Shown: positions 10,714-22,635, numbered from the stretch's first letter. The stretch: 64,000 bases of DNA from Gossypium raimondii (GCF_025698545.1 NC_068565.1:4960001-5024000), one strand, 5' to 3'. The notes: generated by a model not told the origin, from the letters alone. Numbers and translations: made by a program.

Positions 10714-11930
10714 TCCAAAATCAGTGAGTCAAGCCACGAATTGATTACCTTTTGTCTTGTTGTCGAAAATTAAAAATTTGGTTTAAATTTGCGATCCTTT
10801 CATTGCATTTCATGCATCTTTATTTCGGTTTTTTTTCATTGTGATTTGATTGTTGTGGTAGTTTAAGTTTGGTATACTGCTGAATTGCATTGCATGACCG
10901 TGGGTCACACCTTTTAAGTGGGAGTGAGAAGTTATTTCCTTCGTGAGGTCTTCACCTCCGTGCAGGATAGCGGATCGCTTTCGGGATACATCCGTACCTA
11001 TGTCTTCGTGAGATTTTCATCTCCGTGCAGCCATAGGGAAATGTATTCCCCTGAATCGAACTCGATCCGTATGAGCCTATAATGGGTAAGAATCGAGGAA
11101 TCTGCTGGTTCAGGTACCTTCACTTTAGAGCCGAACCTCATGTAGTGAACCTAAGAGCCTACCCTAGGTAGAACTACTTCAAACCCCTAGTGGTTACCCG
11201 AATAGGTGTTCTATTTATTCTTGCTTGCTTTTACTTTGTACTAACCTGTTGTCTTTTTGGTTGTGATTGCATTGCATTTTCATCATAAAAAGAGGTGTTG
11301 ATTTACGTTCAGTTGTAAAATAGAGAGTTGGTCATAAGGAAATGGGTTTCTTGATAAAGTGGATAATAATACGGTTGTCCGAATATGGTCCAAGAAAACG
11401 TGATAAGAGAGGGATGATAGTTTAATGGAGGACTACACAACCATTGCTCCGTTGCCCAAGAATTCAAGGTAACAAGGATTATTCAAGAGCTACTGAACTT
11501 TCTTAAAAGAGAAGCCAACGAGCATCACAAGGTTGAGTAAGCAACGAGTCATGGCCCGGATCAAGTAAAAAGGAGATAGAAGAGACATCCTTTTTGAAGA
11601 GTTCGTGAAACTTATCTTAACGCTCGAATGAAGAAGAGGATCGAATGACTCCGCCTATGAGGGCAAAACCGTATATATATCCGCTTTATGTAAAGAGATT
11701 TGTTTTCTAGTAAAGTTGTTCTAATAGAATTGAACCAAGAATCAACGTCTTTTTTTGCATTCATTTCATACATTTGCATTACATTGCATCATATGCATTA
11801 GATTTTCACGAAGTGACCCTAATTAGGTAAAATTATTTCAGTTACCCTGGAAACCAACAAGAATCCGCCAACCACATATCATTACGGTGCATTCGTCGCC
11901 AAACAAAAGCAATGGATCGAGGTTAGAAAG
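10714..11930 (+). promoter_or_regulatory. 5' leader of element 1 with two structured hairpins
   Basis: Untranslated leader of about 1.2 kb before gag. Within 10915-11060 are two consecutive stem-loops. The tip of the first is GAGGT-CTTC-ACCTC (10945-10958) and of the second GAGAT-TTTC-ATCTC (11010-11023), a compensatory difference. The second sits on a longer stem (CTATG near 10998 with CATAG near 11032, and GGGATACAT with ATGTATTCCC). The leader of element 2 has two hairpins at the equivalent place with different but again paired stems. Packaging, dimerisation or translation roles are possible; none is shown. Confidence 0.6.
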
Positions 11931-13379
11931 GTGGAACAAATGCAAAAAGAAATACAGGATAAGATGCAAGAACAATTGGATAAAATTCAGAGACGCTGGG
12001 AATCCCAAAGAATTATGAGCCAACTGGCTCAATTATTGGCTGATAAAGGAAAGAGCCCTGTAATTAATTCGGGAGTTGATCAGGAGGACCCTGTTTATCC
12101 TCCAGGTTTTACCCCGACAAGTGCCCAGGCACGATTAGATGTGTGCCCTCAAGGAACATCTGGACCTCAATATCGGGTTGGCACCTCGGTACCAATGCAC
12201 TTGCAAGTAGGCTCGGGTTCTAATCCCGGGGACAGCCCCACCAATCCGATGGTCCCTGATCTCGATGATATGGCGGAAATAGAAAAGGCAAGAATGGACC
12301 TGCCAAAACAACTTGAGGATCGATGTAGATGGCTAGAGGAAAAATTCAGGGCCATGGAGAACATCGACTATCGTTGCGGAATCGACGCCAAGGACTTGAG
12401 TTTGGTACCTGATCTAGCACTCCCTCTCAAATTCAAAATGCCGGAGTTTGAAAAGTATAACGGGACTAGTTGTCTTAAAGCTCATATCACTATGTTCTGT
12501 CGAAGGATGGCGGGATACATCAATAATGATCAACTGTTGATCCACTGCTTCCAGGATAGTCTGATCGGGTCTGCAGCTAAGTGGTACAACCAGTTAAGCC
12601 GCGCCAACATCCATTCATGGAAGGACTTGGCACAGGCTTTCATGAAGCAATACAACCATGTGACAGATATGACACCCGATAGAATCATATTGCAAAACAT
12701 GGAAAAGAAGCAAAGTGAGAGCTTTAGGCAATATGCCCAAAGATGGAGAGAGGTAGCGATGCAGGTCCAGCCACCTCTTTTGGAGAAAGAAACCATGATG
12801 CTTTTCATCAACACTCTGAAAGCACCGTTCATTAACCACATGTTAGGAAGTGCTACCATGAGCTTCTCAGATGTAGTGATGTCTGGTGAAATGATTGAAA
12901 ATGCAATAAGAAGTGGAAAGATAAATGCGGAAGAAGGTATCAAGAGATCAACCCCAAAGCACAAAGATAATGAGGTGAACAACACGAGTACATATAGCAA
13001 GGGTTATTCAAAACCAATTACGGTAAATCAGCCAAGAAAAATGGTCGCTAACCAACAAGGCTCATTGAGACAAGAACCTGGAGTGAAACCAGGTACTGAG
13101 AAGCTCCAGTTCACACCAATTCCAATGTCATATGAAGAGCTGTATCAAAATTTATTCGATGCGCATGTTGTTTCCCCTTCCTACTCAAAACCCCCACAAC
13201 CTCCGTATCCAAAGTGGTATGATGCGAACGCACAATGTGACTACCATGCAGGAATTACGGGGCACTCAATAGAGAATTGCATCACCTTCAAAAAACTAGT
13301 TGAAAAACTCATCAACATGTGTATTGTCAAGTTGGGTGACTCATCTACTGCAGAAAATCTGCTACCCAATCATGATTGA
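11931..13379 (+). CDS. Gag polyprotein of Tat-type element 1
   Basis: Open frame of 482 residues, homologous to the gag of element 2. Residues ~1-45 are a charged, coiled-coil-like region. Residues ~165-300 are the retrotransposon gag (capsid-like) domain, with LLIHCFQDSLIGSAAKWYNQL, SWKDLAQAFMKQY and a SFRQYAQRWREVA motif. Residues ~430-465 hold a zinc-knuckle-like region (CDYHAGITGHSIENC). It would assemble the cytoplasmic particle that packages element RNA. The open frame may begin upstream of the chosen ATG, since coding-like sequence continues back to about 11840. It ends in TGA at 13377 where the homologue runs on into a linker, so it may be an early stop. It is unusual in being intact while pol has collapsed. 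Confidence 0.82.
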   Translation: MEQMQKEIQDKMQEQLDKIQRRWESQRIMSQLAQLLADKGKSPVINSGVDQEDPVYPPGFTPTSAQARLDVCPQGTSGPQYRVGTSVPMHLQVGSGSNPGDSPTNPMVPDLDDMAEIEKARMDLPKQLEDRCRWLEEKFRAMENIDYRCGIDAKDLSLVPDLALPLKFKMPEFEKYNGTSCLKAHITMFCRRMAGYINNDQLLIHCFQDSLIGSAAKWYNQLSRANIHSWKDLAQAFMKQYNHVTDMTPDRIILQNMEKKQSESFRQYAQRWREVAMQVQPPLLEKETMMLFINTLKAPFINHMLGSATMSFSDVVMSGEMIENAIRSGKINAEEGIKRSTPKHKDNEVNNTSTYSKGYSKPITVNQPRKMVANQQGSLRQEPGVKPGTEKLQFTPIPMSYEELYQNLFDAHVVSPSYSKPPQPPYPKWYDANAQCDYHAGITGHSIENCITFKKLVEKLINMCIVKLGDSSTAENLLPNHD

Positions 13380-14560
13380 CAATAAGGTGAATGCGATGTA
13401 TGAAGAGATGTTGGGGAATGTTCACATCCATGACATGCATGAAGACACAATTGAAGAAGGGACTTTGTTAGATGTCAGCCCTTATAAACTTGGAAATATT
13501 CTAAATAAATCAGACTGTAAAAGAAGTCTCTGTAGTATTTAGAGCCTACTTAGAGTAATATTCAGAACAAACTTGTTGCTTTTAGCCTGAAGCAATAAAA
13601 ACTCTTTTGTGAAATAGGCTCATGTCTGAACGTCGTTATTTTAATGAAATTTGCGATCATTTTTGAGCCAATATTCTTTCATTCTTTATGAATAATTATT
13701 TTTAATTTTTCATTCTTTCTTCCAAATCATTCATTCATTCATAATTATACTGTGCAGATAATTATTCTTAAATTCATACATTCTTTGTATACTCTCTTGT
13801 ACCTACAATAGGTTCCCAGATATCAAGGACATGAATGACACTACTACAGACTCAGAATCTCCTTTTGAGCGAGACATGTGTTTAGAGGAATCCCATGACT
13901 TCGAAGATGACATAGACTGTAGCCTATCTCCGTATTTATTGAGGAGGGTAGAACAAGATGAAAAAACAAATCCTACCCTATAAAGAATCATTGGAATCCA
14001 CTACTCCTCCCTATGTGGGGCATGAATGTCATTGAGCCGATCTTGCCAAAATTTTCGACGATCAACAATTTATCTTTACAGCTGTTAATTACTAAGTGGG
14101 TAGAAGCTGCTTCATATGCCAATGTCACAAAATTGACAGTCAGTAAATTTTTGAAGAAATCATGTTAGTATAGAATGCCGAGAAGGATCGTATCTGACAA
14201 TACACTAGATCACCCAGAAAGAGAACGGCGTAAAAAAAAAACTCTGCTGGGACAATGCATGTCTCTTTGGCCTATTGCAGTTTTGCCCATTGAAGATAAG
14301 AGTCTTTCTCTCTAAGTTTTCGCATCCAATCCTGATTGAAGGAGAATGTTTAAAGTTATCCATCATGGTCAAATGAGCTAAAACAAATGATACGAGCTAA
14401 AAGCTCACCCTAAAGGTTTCCATGAGAGGACTCGGTATCAAGAAGATCCTTCCCATACAAAAAGAACTTCATGTCGAGATGGGAAGAACCTTATGTGAAA
14501 GGCCTTATCTGGAAAAGCGTTAGTCTTGATCGGAAGGGATAACAATGACATGCTTAATCC
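13380..14560 (+). pseudogene. Collapsed pol of element 1 (fragments only)
   Basis: 13381-13542 continues the gag-pol linker. 13812-13985 matches the linker of element 2 (LCLE..., SPYLLRRVEQDEK). Protease, reverse transcriptase and RNase H are absent: after a few codons, at ~14010 the sequence jumps to an integrase core piece (WGMNVIEPI, KWVEAASYANVTK, RRIVSDN) to about 14205. A further deletion joins this near 14330-14560 to the integrase C-terminal part (KKILPIQKE). Stops occur throughout. Element 1 could move only with enzymes from another copy. Confidence 0.82.
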
Positions 14561-14679
14561 TATGAGTTCAGATTCAAAAATGAAATAAAAAAGAAAAGAA
14601 AAAAGAAAAAAGATGAAAAAAGAAAATTAATGAAAAAAAAAAGAAAAGAAAAATGAGTGAAAAAGGAGAGGCCAATGTG

Positions 14680-14746
14680 AAAACCCGCAAAGGGCGCCTT
14701 GAGACCAAAGGGGCTTGAGTTGAAAACCCGAAAAAAGGCGACTCAA
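14680..14746 (+). promoter_or_regulatory. Post-pol RNA hairpins, element 1
   Basis: 14715-14746 folds as TTGAGTTG, an AAAA bulge, CCC, an A-rich loop, GG and CGACTCAA (8 outer pairs, one G-U). A decayed copy with the same AAAACCCG core lies at about 14682-14706. The layout is identical to the two hairpins in element 2 at 31653-31728, although the outer stems differ in sequence. Confidence 0.58.
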
Positions 14747-15904
14747 ATTTTGGATCAAATTAGGGCATGAGGCGATCAGAGCAGCTTAAATTTTGATCAA
14801 ATCGGGATATGTGATGATCTTGCTATACCTGATTCAACAGGAAAGGGTAGGTAGCATCTTGGGGCATCGACAAAGTTTTGTAAATCTCCTAAACACATGT
14901 CAAACTCAAAATGGTCTTTCAAAGAGTTGGTACAGAGAAGTTCAAGCTACGATATCTGGGGCATCTTGTCCTCATACTATTTTTTTCTTGGAATACTTCA
15001 TTCTTTTTCAAGATACGTGTTCCCAATTAATTCCCATTTTATTCTTGCTATCCTTGATAGTTTATTCATTTTGAGCTATGCTCTCAAATCAATTCTATTT
15101 TATCTATCGTTATGATCTTTTGCAAGCATGTTGCATTGGAATAATGATTAATGGACTAATAAAACTTTCACGAAGGAAGTTTTGCATATTACTCTAAAAG
15201 TTTCTAAATAATATAGGAACCTGAAATAGGACTATTATTTAGAACACACCAAGTTTAAAAGGAGAAATATCTAAGAAGGAAGAGTCTAAGTTAAAGACTA
15301 TCCTTTCGGATCTTGTTGTCCAAACATTGATGGAACAAAATGACAAGACGCCGTGTTGGTGACAAAGCTTCAATAAACAAACAAGCAATGTTCACCGGGT
15401 GATAAGAAGAGGTTTCTTGGAAGAGAAAATTCTTCATTAATGCATAGGCATTTGGTATGACACATTGGGAATGGTGTAAAGCCAAAGAGTTTCACATTCT
15501 GTATCCTTGAATTGCGATGGGAGAAGATTGACAAAAGCCATATCTTTCTACCCTGGGGTTACAGTGGGAGATTGATGGTACAAATTTTATGTCCCAGTGG
15601 ATTGAACTTCGACGTTCATAATGGGGGGCAATCAGATTAAGTGTTTCTTTGGGTATGCCAGCCGGTCAAGAAGGCGTTGTAGCACGTCAGTGGTAAAGCC
15701 TTAATAAGCTTTTGCGTGATGATAACCTAAGCATTAAGAAATCGCTTTCATGACATTCTGCATTCATCCAAATGTCATTCACACATGTCTAGTTAGGAGT
15801 ATTTGATTCATTTTGATCATGCCATCCTAATCATTAGGCATAATTAAGTCCACTATACAGGTCATGTTCCCTAGAGAACAGATCAGTAAAAATCAAATAC
15901 AAAC
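14747..15904 (+). other. 3' untranslated region of element 1
   Basis: Non-coding internal sequence between the hairpins and the tandem array. Short ORFs (14793-15115) have no recognisable domains. It is positionally equivalent to 31730-32530 of element 2. Confidence 0.5.
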
Positions 15905-16955
15905 CTTGCCTCTCTCGTTTGTAGCAGAGCTGGTTGAAGATAATAGATCTTGCCTCCTTGTATTTGGCAGCGAAGCAGATCGAAGATGGCAGATTTTACC
16001 TCCCTAACTACAGAGGAGTACATTGAAGCCGATAACTCTATCTCCCTGTATTTGGCAGTGGAATAGATTGAAGATTGCAGATCTTGCCTTCCTGTATTTG
16101 GCAGCGAAGCAGATCGAAGATGGCAGATTTTACCTCCCTGACTACAGTGGAGTACATTGAAGCCGATAATTCTATCTCCCTGGTTAGCAGTGGAATAGGT
16201 TGAAGATCAAAGATGGCAGATTTTACCTCCCTGACTACAGTGGAGTACATTGAAGCCGATAATTCTATCTCCCTGGGCAACAGTGGAATAGATTGAAGAG
16301 TACAGATCTGATCTCCCTAAGCAATAGTGGAGCAGATCGAAGATGGCGGATTTTACCTCCCTGACTACAGTGGAGTACATTGAAGCCGATAATTCTATCT
16401 CCCTGGTTAGCAGTGGAATAGGTTGAAGATCAAAGATGGCAGATTTTACCTCCCTAACTACAGAGGAGTACATTGAAGCCGATAACTCTATCTCCCTGTA
16501 TTTGGCAGTGGAATAGATTGAAAATTGCAGATCTTGCCTTCCTGTATTTGGCAGCGAAGCAGATCGAAGATGGCAGATTTTACCTCCCTGACTACAGTGG
16601 AGTACATTGAAGTCGATAATTCTACCTCCCTGGTTAGCAGTGGAATATATTGAAGATCAAATATGGCAGATTTTACCTCCCTGTGACTACAGTGGAGTAC
16701 ATTGAAGTCGATAATTCTATCTCCCTGGTTGGCAGTGGAATAGATTGATGATCGAAAATGGCAGATCTTACCTCCCTGTGACTACAGTGGAGTACATTGA
16801 AGCCGATAATTCTATCTCCCTGGTTGGCAGTGGAATAGATTGAAAATTATAAATCTTATCTCCCTAAGCAGTAGTGGAGCAGATCACATCCAGTCTTATC
16901 TCCCTAAGCAGTAGTGGAGCAGACTAAAAACACAAATCTCATCCCCATGAAGTCG
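15905..16955 (+). repeat. Dimeric minisatellite in element 1 (about 45-50 bp monomers)
   Basis: About two dozen monomers, each starting near CTCCCTG and containing CAGTGGA, ATTGAAG and a GCAGATTTTAC or TAATTCTAT end. Two main monomer types alternate (GACTACAGTGGAGTACATTG and GGTTAGCAGTGGAATAGATTG), giving a higher-order repeat of about 90-100 bp. It lies just before the polypurine tract, where Tat/Ogre elements often carry tandem arrays. Reading frames through it are artefacts of periodicity. Confidence 0.85.
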
Positions 16956-17141
16956 TAGCAGTGTAGATAGAAGCTACAAGGCGTATCTAAAGTTGCAGTA
17001 GAGTGGATCGAAGCAACAAGACGTAGCAGGCTGGAATAAAGCTACTTGAAGAAGATGAGCACCAAAAAGTCAAGACTCGGCGAGCCCGGGCAAATTTGGT
17101 CTTTCTCAGTCTTTGCTCTATTGCCGTTACACGACAACGAG

Positions 17142-17155
17142 CAAAGAGGGGCAGC
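17142..17155 (+). other. Polypurine tract, element 1
   Basis: CAAAGAGGGGCAGC immediately precedes the LTR start TGTAA. The identical tract precedes the 3' LTR of element 2. Confidence 0.82.
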
Positions 17156-19558
17156 TGTAAAGCCCAAGATCTGCCCGGGGCCCAAATAATAAAGCAAAAT
17201 AGGTCCAAAGATAAACAGTCCACTTACAACAGGGCCCAAACAGCCCAAACCCAAAATAAAACTAGGTGGCCCAATGGCCCAAAATGTTTAACATTTTCAG
17301 AAAACCCTAGGGTTCCCTAACCCTAGGGCGCCACCCTAGTGCCGCATGCCTCTGCCAAGGCTCCCTCACCTACGCCACCGCCACCGCCGCCAATCGCCGG
17401 CTTCACGTGTCCACGCCTTCTGACACCTGCAAACAGAGAGCCACACGCAACCAACAAAGTAGAAAACAACAAATACAAAACGACAAAAACAATAGATTTA
17501 AGAGTTTGAAATCGGCTATAAAGGCCGAAACTTGTTATTGTATTTCTTCTTCTTCGATTTTCTTTGTAAAAAAGAAAACACACATTAGAAATCAAATAAA
17601 AAGGTTGCTGTTTCCCTTTTGTTTCATTCATTTATTTTATTTATCATTTTTTAAAATCGATTTTAAAAAAAAAACTATTAATAAAGAAATAAAAAGGGGA
17701 AGAGGGAGAGGAACGGTCACCTGGGGCCGCCTGAAGGGCCCTTCGCTGGCCCTTTTGTTTGTCGAAATCAGGACGGGCCGGGAACATGTTCTCCGTGTCG
17801 ATCGGACTACCGCTTACGGTGGAATCACACTGGCGCAGGCGAGGCCCGACGGCCGGATTTGGGAGAGGCCGAGAGAGAGTTTTTGAGAGCTCTCTGATTT
17901 TTTAGTGGGGTGGGGGAAAACTGAATTTTTTTGTTTATTTTTTTCATTTATATTGATTCTAAAACGACGCCGTTTTGGGTTTAGGCAACAATGGCCAAAA
18001 CGACGCTGCTTCACGCCCCAATTCGAATACCGACCCGTTTAGCGGAGGATCCGCGAGTTTTCAAGGCCGAATGGGCTATTTGCGCTTCGGGTCCCTTTGA
18101 TTTGATGCTTGTGTTCAATGCAGCCCTTTTATCCTTTTTTTTAACTTTTTAATTTGACCCTGAAGGTTTCGCGGTTAATTCATTTCAGTCCCAGTGAAAC
18201 GCTGTGCATGGGACTTCCGGAATAATTCCAGGATTAGTCCCTGGTTGTTTTACCCGCATTCATTTCAGTCCAGATTCGTGTTTTATTATTTAAAAATAGT
18301 TTTGAACACCTTTTAAATGCAACATATTTATTTTAAAATGCTTTATTTGCTTTTTTTAGATTTTTTCTTTTCTTATATTATTTTATACTTATATATATAT
18401 ATATATATGTACATCACTTGTTTTATTGATATATGTCATCCTTTTTAAAAATTGTTTTTTATATATTAACCTCAAATCTCTTGTTTTGCCTTATCTATTT
18501 TAAACTCATCATCATCATTTTTTTTACATTTTATTTGATTTTAGTTTGTTTTATACCTTTTTAAAAATTATTGCTTAATTCATTCGTCTTTATTTATTAA
18601 TGCTAGTATTCAAATAATGTATGTTGAGTGTGTATTGTCATTGTGTGTACCATAATTAGTTTACTCATATTTTCATATTATTGTCATACATTTGTGTAAT
18701 TTTTCCATGTACTATTATTCCATGTTTATTATATTGTTATTCCATGTCATCATATTGTAAATTAAACTCGACATAATTATCCAACTTAGGTTACTTTATT
18801 TTATTCCAAACAAAACAAATGCCTACCTTCATATAGATTACCCGCTATTATTCGAAATGGAATTTTGCTAAATAAGGCAATATTTTGTATTTTGGAAATT
18901 CGAGAAATTGTACCCTAACTTACTGGGTCTCGATTTTCTCGTTAAACCTAAATAGCAAAATATCCTTTTAAATTTCCAAACATATAAAATTTCAAAAAAT
19001 AAAGGTAATATTCTATATTTAGAAAATTCGAGAAATCGTGTCCTAACTTACTGGGCTTCGATATCCTTTTAAAATTGAAATAAATGAGGTTTAAACAAAA
19101 AATATATGCAAGCTTACTCTCGAAAATACGAGGTGTCGTGTCCTAACTTACTGAATGTGACATCTTGTTACTTAGAGATAAGAAGGCATTTTTCCATTTT
19201 GATTTATCCAAGTAAATTTTTTTAAATAATGCAATATAAAGAAGGATCGTATTTTTAAATTCTTTTCGAGTTTTTAATTTTCGACACCAAGACATTAAGT
19301 AATCAACTAGGTACCAATTTTGGGCGACGAGGGTGCTAACCCTTCCTCGTATGTGAATCGACTCCCGAACCCGTTTTTCTGAATTTCGCAGACCAAAATC
19401 GTTGTTTTAATAAAAATTAAATCGTTTATTAAAAACAACCACTTTTCGAGGTGACCCGATCACACCTCATCAAAAAAAAGATTAGTGGCGACTCCCGTTT
19501 TCATTCTTTTTTCAAAATCCAAGTCGACCCCGTTTTCATCAAAAAAATGGTGTCAACA
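17156..19558 (+). repeat. 3' LTR of element 1 (complete)
   Basis: 2403 bp from TGTAAAGCCC to GGTGTCAACA. It contains the palindrome GAAGGGCCCTTC at 17733-17744, the exact breakpoint of both left-hand arms. ORFs inside it (for example 17407-17886) are LTR sequence, not genes. Confidence 0.88.
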
Positions 19559-19563
19559 CAAAC
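19559..19563. repeat. Target-site duplication CAAAC (right)
   Basis: Identical to 7226-7230. Together they bracket element 1 as one insertion. Confidence 0.88.
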
Positions 19564-20140
19564 AATAGTCTCGAAACAATGATGGCCAAAAGAAGCCACA
19601 ATCCAGCACCTTACGTGCCGTTCTCTTCGGACTGAAATTCCCCCCACAAGCAAGTGAATGACAATGTTTAAGGATCCATCCACTGAACAAATTGTAATAA
19701 CTGCGTCTTTTTTGAGTTCATTTTCCGTTCTTGAATAGTTGCTTTGGCCACTATCAAGTGTTCTCGAGGCATAGTAGATGACATGATGGTCTTTCCCACT
19801 CTTTTTCCCAAGCACGACTCCCACTACGTAGTTGCTAGCGTCGCACATAATCTCGAATGGGAGTTCCTAGTTCGGTGGCTGTATGATCAGCGTCATGGTT
19901 AATGCTTCCTTCAACTTGTTGAATGCTTAAAATTAAATGACACATCTTTTTCTAACAATTTACATAAGGGTTGTGTAACCTTTGAAAAGTCATCGATGAA
20001 TCATCGATAAAAACCTACATGGCCAACAAAAGAACGAATTTCCTGCACACTAGTGGGGTAAGGTAAAGACTTGATCACATCTATCTCTGATTTATCTACC
20101 TTAATAACCTTAGCAGATACAATGTGGCCAAAAACATGTA
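19564..20140 (-). pseudogene. Athila-like Ty3 element, right part (RT end, RNase H, integrase zinc finger)
   Basis: Minus-strand reading from 20140 shows the end of reverse transcriptase (GHIVSAKVIKVDKSEIDVIK, then SVQEIRSFVGHVGFY and a stop). RNase H follows (MCDASNYVVGVVLG, HVIYYASRTLD, NYSRTENEL). An internal deletion then leads into the integrase HHCC zinc finger (FSPKRTARKVLDCG). The reading stops at the element 1 insertion and resumes at 7230. In-frame stops and frameshifts make it inactive. Upstream parts beyond 20140 are lost. Confidence 0.85.
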
Positions 20141-21498
20141 TTTCAAATTATGATGAAATTATAAATTAATACATGATAAAAATTGTATATTGACCTCTTA
20201 AAAATTAGAATTCAATTTTGACCCTTAGGATGTGTTTGGGTGAGAGATTTGCATATGAAGAATTTCATTTATATCAAAGTTTTCAAAATCCTAAAACAAA
20301 TTTACTTGTTTGAGAAAATATGTTGGAGAATTTCAAAATTCATGAGTAATTTCAATAGGGGTGTGTTGGGATGAAAGATTTGTAAAAGAAATTTTATTTA
20401 TATCAAGGTTTTAAAATTTTAAAAATAATTTTACTTGTTTAAATAAAATGTTGGAGAATTTCAAAATTTCACCAAAAGAGGTGGTTTTTCAAAATTCATC
20501 CAAATTTTATTTTATTTAATACACATGGCCCCACCATAAGATAAAAATCAAATTAAAAACTATTGTTATTGAATTTTAACATATACATATTTTTAAGATT
20601 TATTTTATTAAAATATTTATAAATTTTACAAATATAATAATATCTATATTGAATATTTTTATATTATTTATTTTTAATATAATTATTCTTTTATAATTAC
20701 TTTTTAATCAGTATAATTTCAAGAATCTATTATTTATCCATACAAAGTAGTTGATGCTAGCATTTTGAATTGATGAATCCTAAAATGTTAGTATTTTAAA
20801 ATCACAAAAATTTAAAATTCTTTGTCTAAATACACTCTAGGAGATTTCAATAGCTCAATTTCTTTTCTCAAATTCCACCTAAAGAGGTGATTTTTCAAGA
20901 TTTCTCATAATTTATTTGATTTAATACACATAGTCTTGTTATAAGACAAAAATTTAAACTTCAAAAATATTTTTATTTAATTTTAATATATAAAATTTAA
21001 AACTTATTTTATTAAAATTATTTATACTTTTAAAAATATAATGATATCTATATTGAATTTTATATTATTTATTTATAATATAATCATTTTTAATTTGTAA
21101 AACTCTAATAAATTAACTTTTCTAAATCAATTATTTATCCAAACAAAATAGTTACAAATGTTAGAATTTTGAATTAATGAATTCTAAAGTATTAATATTT
21201 TAAAAATCCAATAATTTTCAAAATTTTCTTCTAAAAAGACTTCTAAAAGAATTTCTTCTCTCGCAGCGACTTGAGACTATGTGGCTTGCCATTGTCAAAG
21301 AAATGCAGAAAAATTGCACAACTGCCTTCACCAAGGTTCGTTGTCACTGATGATGATGATTAACGTTCTAGTGTCACGGATCAAAGTGCAAATCCCATAA
21401 CCATGGCACAAGATGCGCCCCATAGAGGTCTGTCGATAAGATGTGAATCATTTAGCCCACGAGAATTGGCCCGATTCAAAAAACTGTTAGAGAAGCCT
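20141..21498. repeat. MITE-like, internally repeated AT-rich sequence
   Basis: Near 20225 is TTAGGATGTGTTTGGGTGAG, and near 20820 an imperfect inverse (TAAATACACTCTAG), suggesting a terminal-inverted-repeat element of about 620 bp. Blocks at 20250-20350, 20360-20470 and 20850-20920 repeat the phrase GGAGAATTTCAAAATT or the 'AAAGAGGTGATTTTTCAA' type. No transposase is seen. 21250-21498 is unassigned and may belong to the retroelement whose LTR starts near 21499. Confidence 0.4.
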
Positions 21499-21586
21499 GT
21501 CAGATTGAAGCCTGGTTGGCCCATAATGAAGATAATGGCTACTTAGGCTATTTTGGTAACTAATCTTAGAAGATTGATAGGAATCA
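21499..21586 (+). repeat. Outermost LTR of nest B, left part
   Basis: Starts TGTCAGATTGAAGCC and stops at the AATCA duplication. The reading continues on the other side of the nest at 37916 (TATCTTGTAAAGATTAG). The family is not identified, and the start is judged from TG and context only. Confidence 0.45.
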
Positions 21587-22635
21587 TGTAACACCCCAAA
21601 CCCAGTTTAAACGTTATGATCGAATCTGGTGATGTCACATTGTAACACCCCTTACCCGTATTCGGCGCTGGAATAGGGTACCAGGCATTACTAGAAGACA
21701 TACATTTGCATACGTATTAAACCGAGTTGCAATATTTCATCCGAATTAAAACTTTTAAATTATTAATGTGCTTTTATAATTCTTTACAACATATTCTCGA
21801 AATATTATATTCATAACAAATAGGGCCTACGAGACCCAATATTTACTCATGTAATTCAAAGCTTTATTTTCATTTCATTCAATTCACAATTTCTCATGTT
21901 CACAATTCAAATCAATTTCTCAATCTAATATATATATTTCAATCATCTAAGAATATAATTCAAGTTACACGAACTTACTAGGCTAAATTGCAAAAATACC
22001 AAAAATTCAGGGACAATTTGGTAATTTTCTATTCATACCTTTCTAAATTTCTTTTCATCATAAACACATTTCAATCACCTCAACATAATTTTTTTAGCAT
22101 TATTGGAAATAACTTGGTTAGAAGTCATCTCTGTCTTACAAAACAATTTCATTGGAGTCGGAAGATATTACACTATCACGAGTAATAATATGGCATGTAT
22201 AGCTAAACTCACATATGCTATGTTAGTCCGAGAACTGACTAAACCATAGCTCTGATACCACTTAAGTATCATTTCTCTGACTAATTCTGTTATCACGAAC
22301 CTCACTTTATTCCATTCACTAAAAAAAACTTCCAGTTAATACATACATTCTTTTAGGTATCACACCTGAATATTTTGTCTCATCAAATTTAACTTCTTTA
22401 TTTACTCTCTTACTTGTTTACTTACTTGCTTGCTTAAACAGCTCATGTTTATAACTTACTCATTTCTTATTGAAATTCTTTTCTCAACTAATAACTGAAA
22501 TATTCTTAATCCTTATACTCACCTGAATTTGTTTATCGTACTTTCACCTGAACTTTCATGTAACATAATTTCTTTACTAGCCCGTTGAATCACTTGGAAT
22601 ACTAAGGATAATCGGGTCTCTTGTCTGATAATAAC

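Larger units (their letters stand above)
7231..19558 (+). mobile_element. Tat-type Ty3 LTR element 1 with inverted left end
   Basis: Whole inserted unit of 12,328 bp, bounded by CAAAC duplications. Order: inverted LTR part (7231-8925), truncated 5' LTR (8926-10694), primer site, leader with paired hairpins, gag, collapsed pol, post-pol hairpins, tandem array, polypurine tract, full 3' LTR (17156-19558). Both outer ends are the U5 end of the LTR, so the ends are inverted relative to a normal element. Protease, reverse transcriptase and RNase H are absent, so it is non-autonomous. Gag type, tandem array before the tract and long LTRs fit the Tat/Ogre group. Confidence 0.88.

Noticed and set aside
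14793..15115. Two short plus-strand ORFs in the 3' region of element 1
   Set aside because: No domain, no counterpart in element 2, and they lie in untranslated sequence.
16038..16473. Repetitive minus-strand ORFs (MYSTVVREVKSAIFDL repeated)
   Set aside because: The period equals the minisatellite unit; frames stay open because repeat lengths are near multiples of three.
17407..17886. 159-residue ORF
   Set aside because: It lies wholly inside the 3' LTR of element 1.
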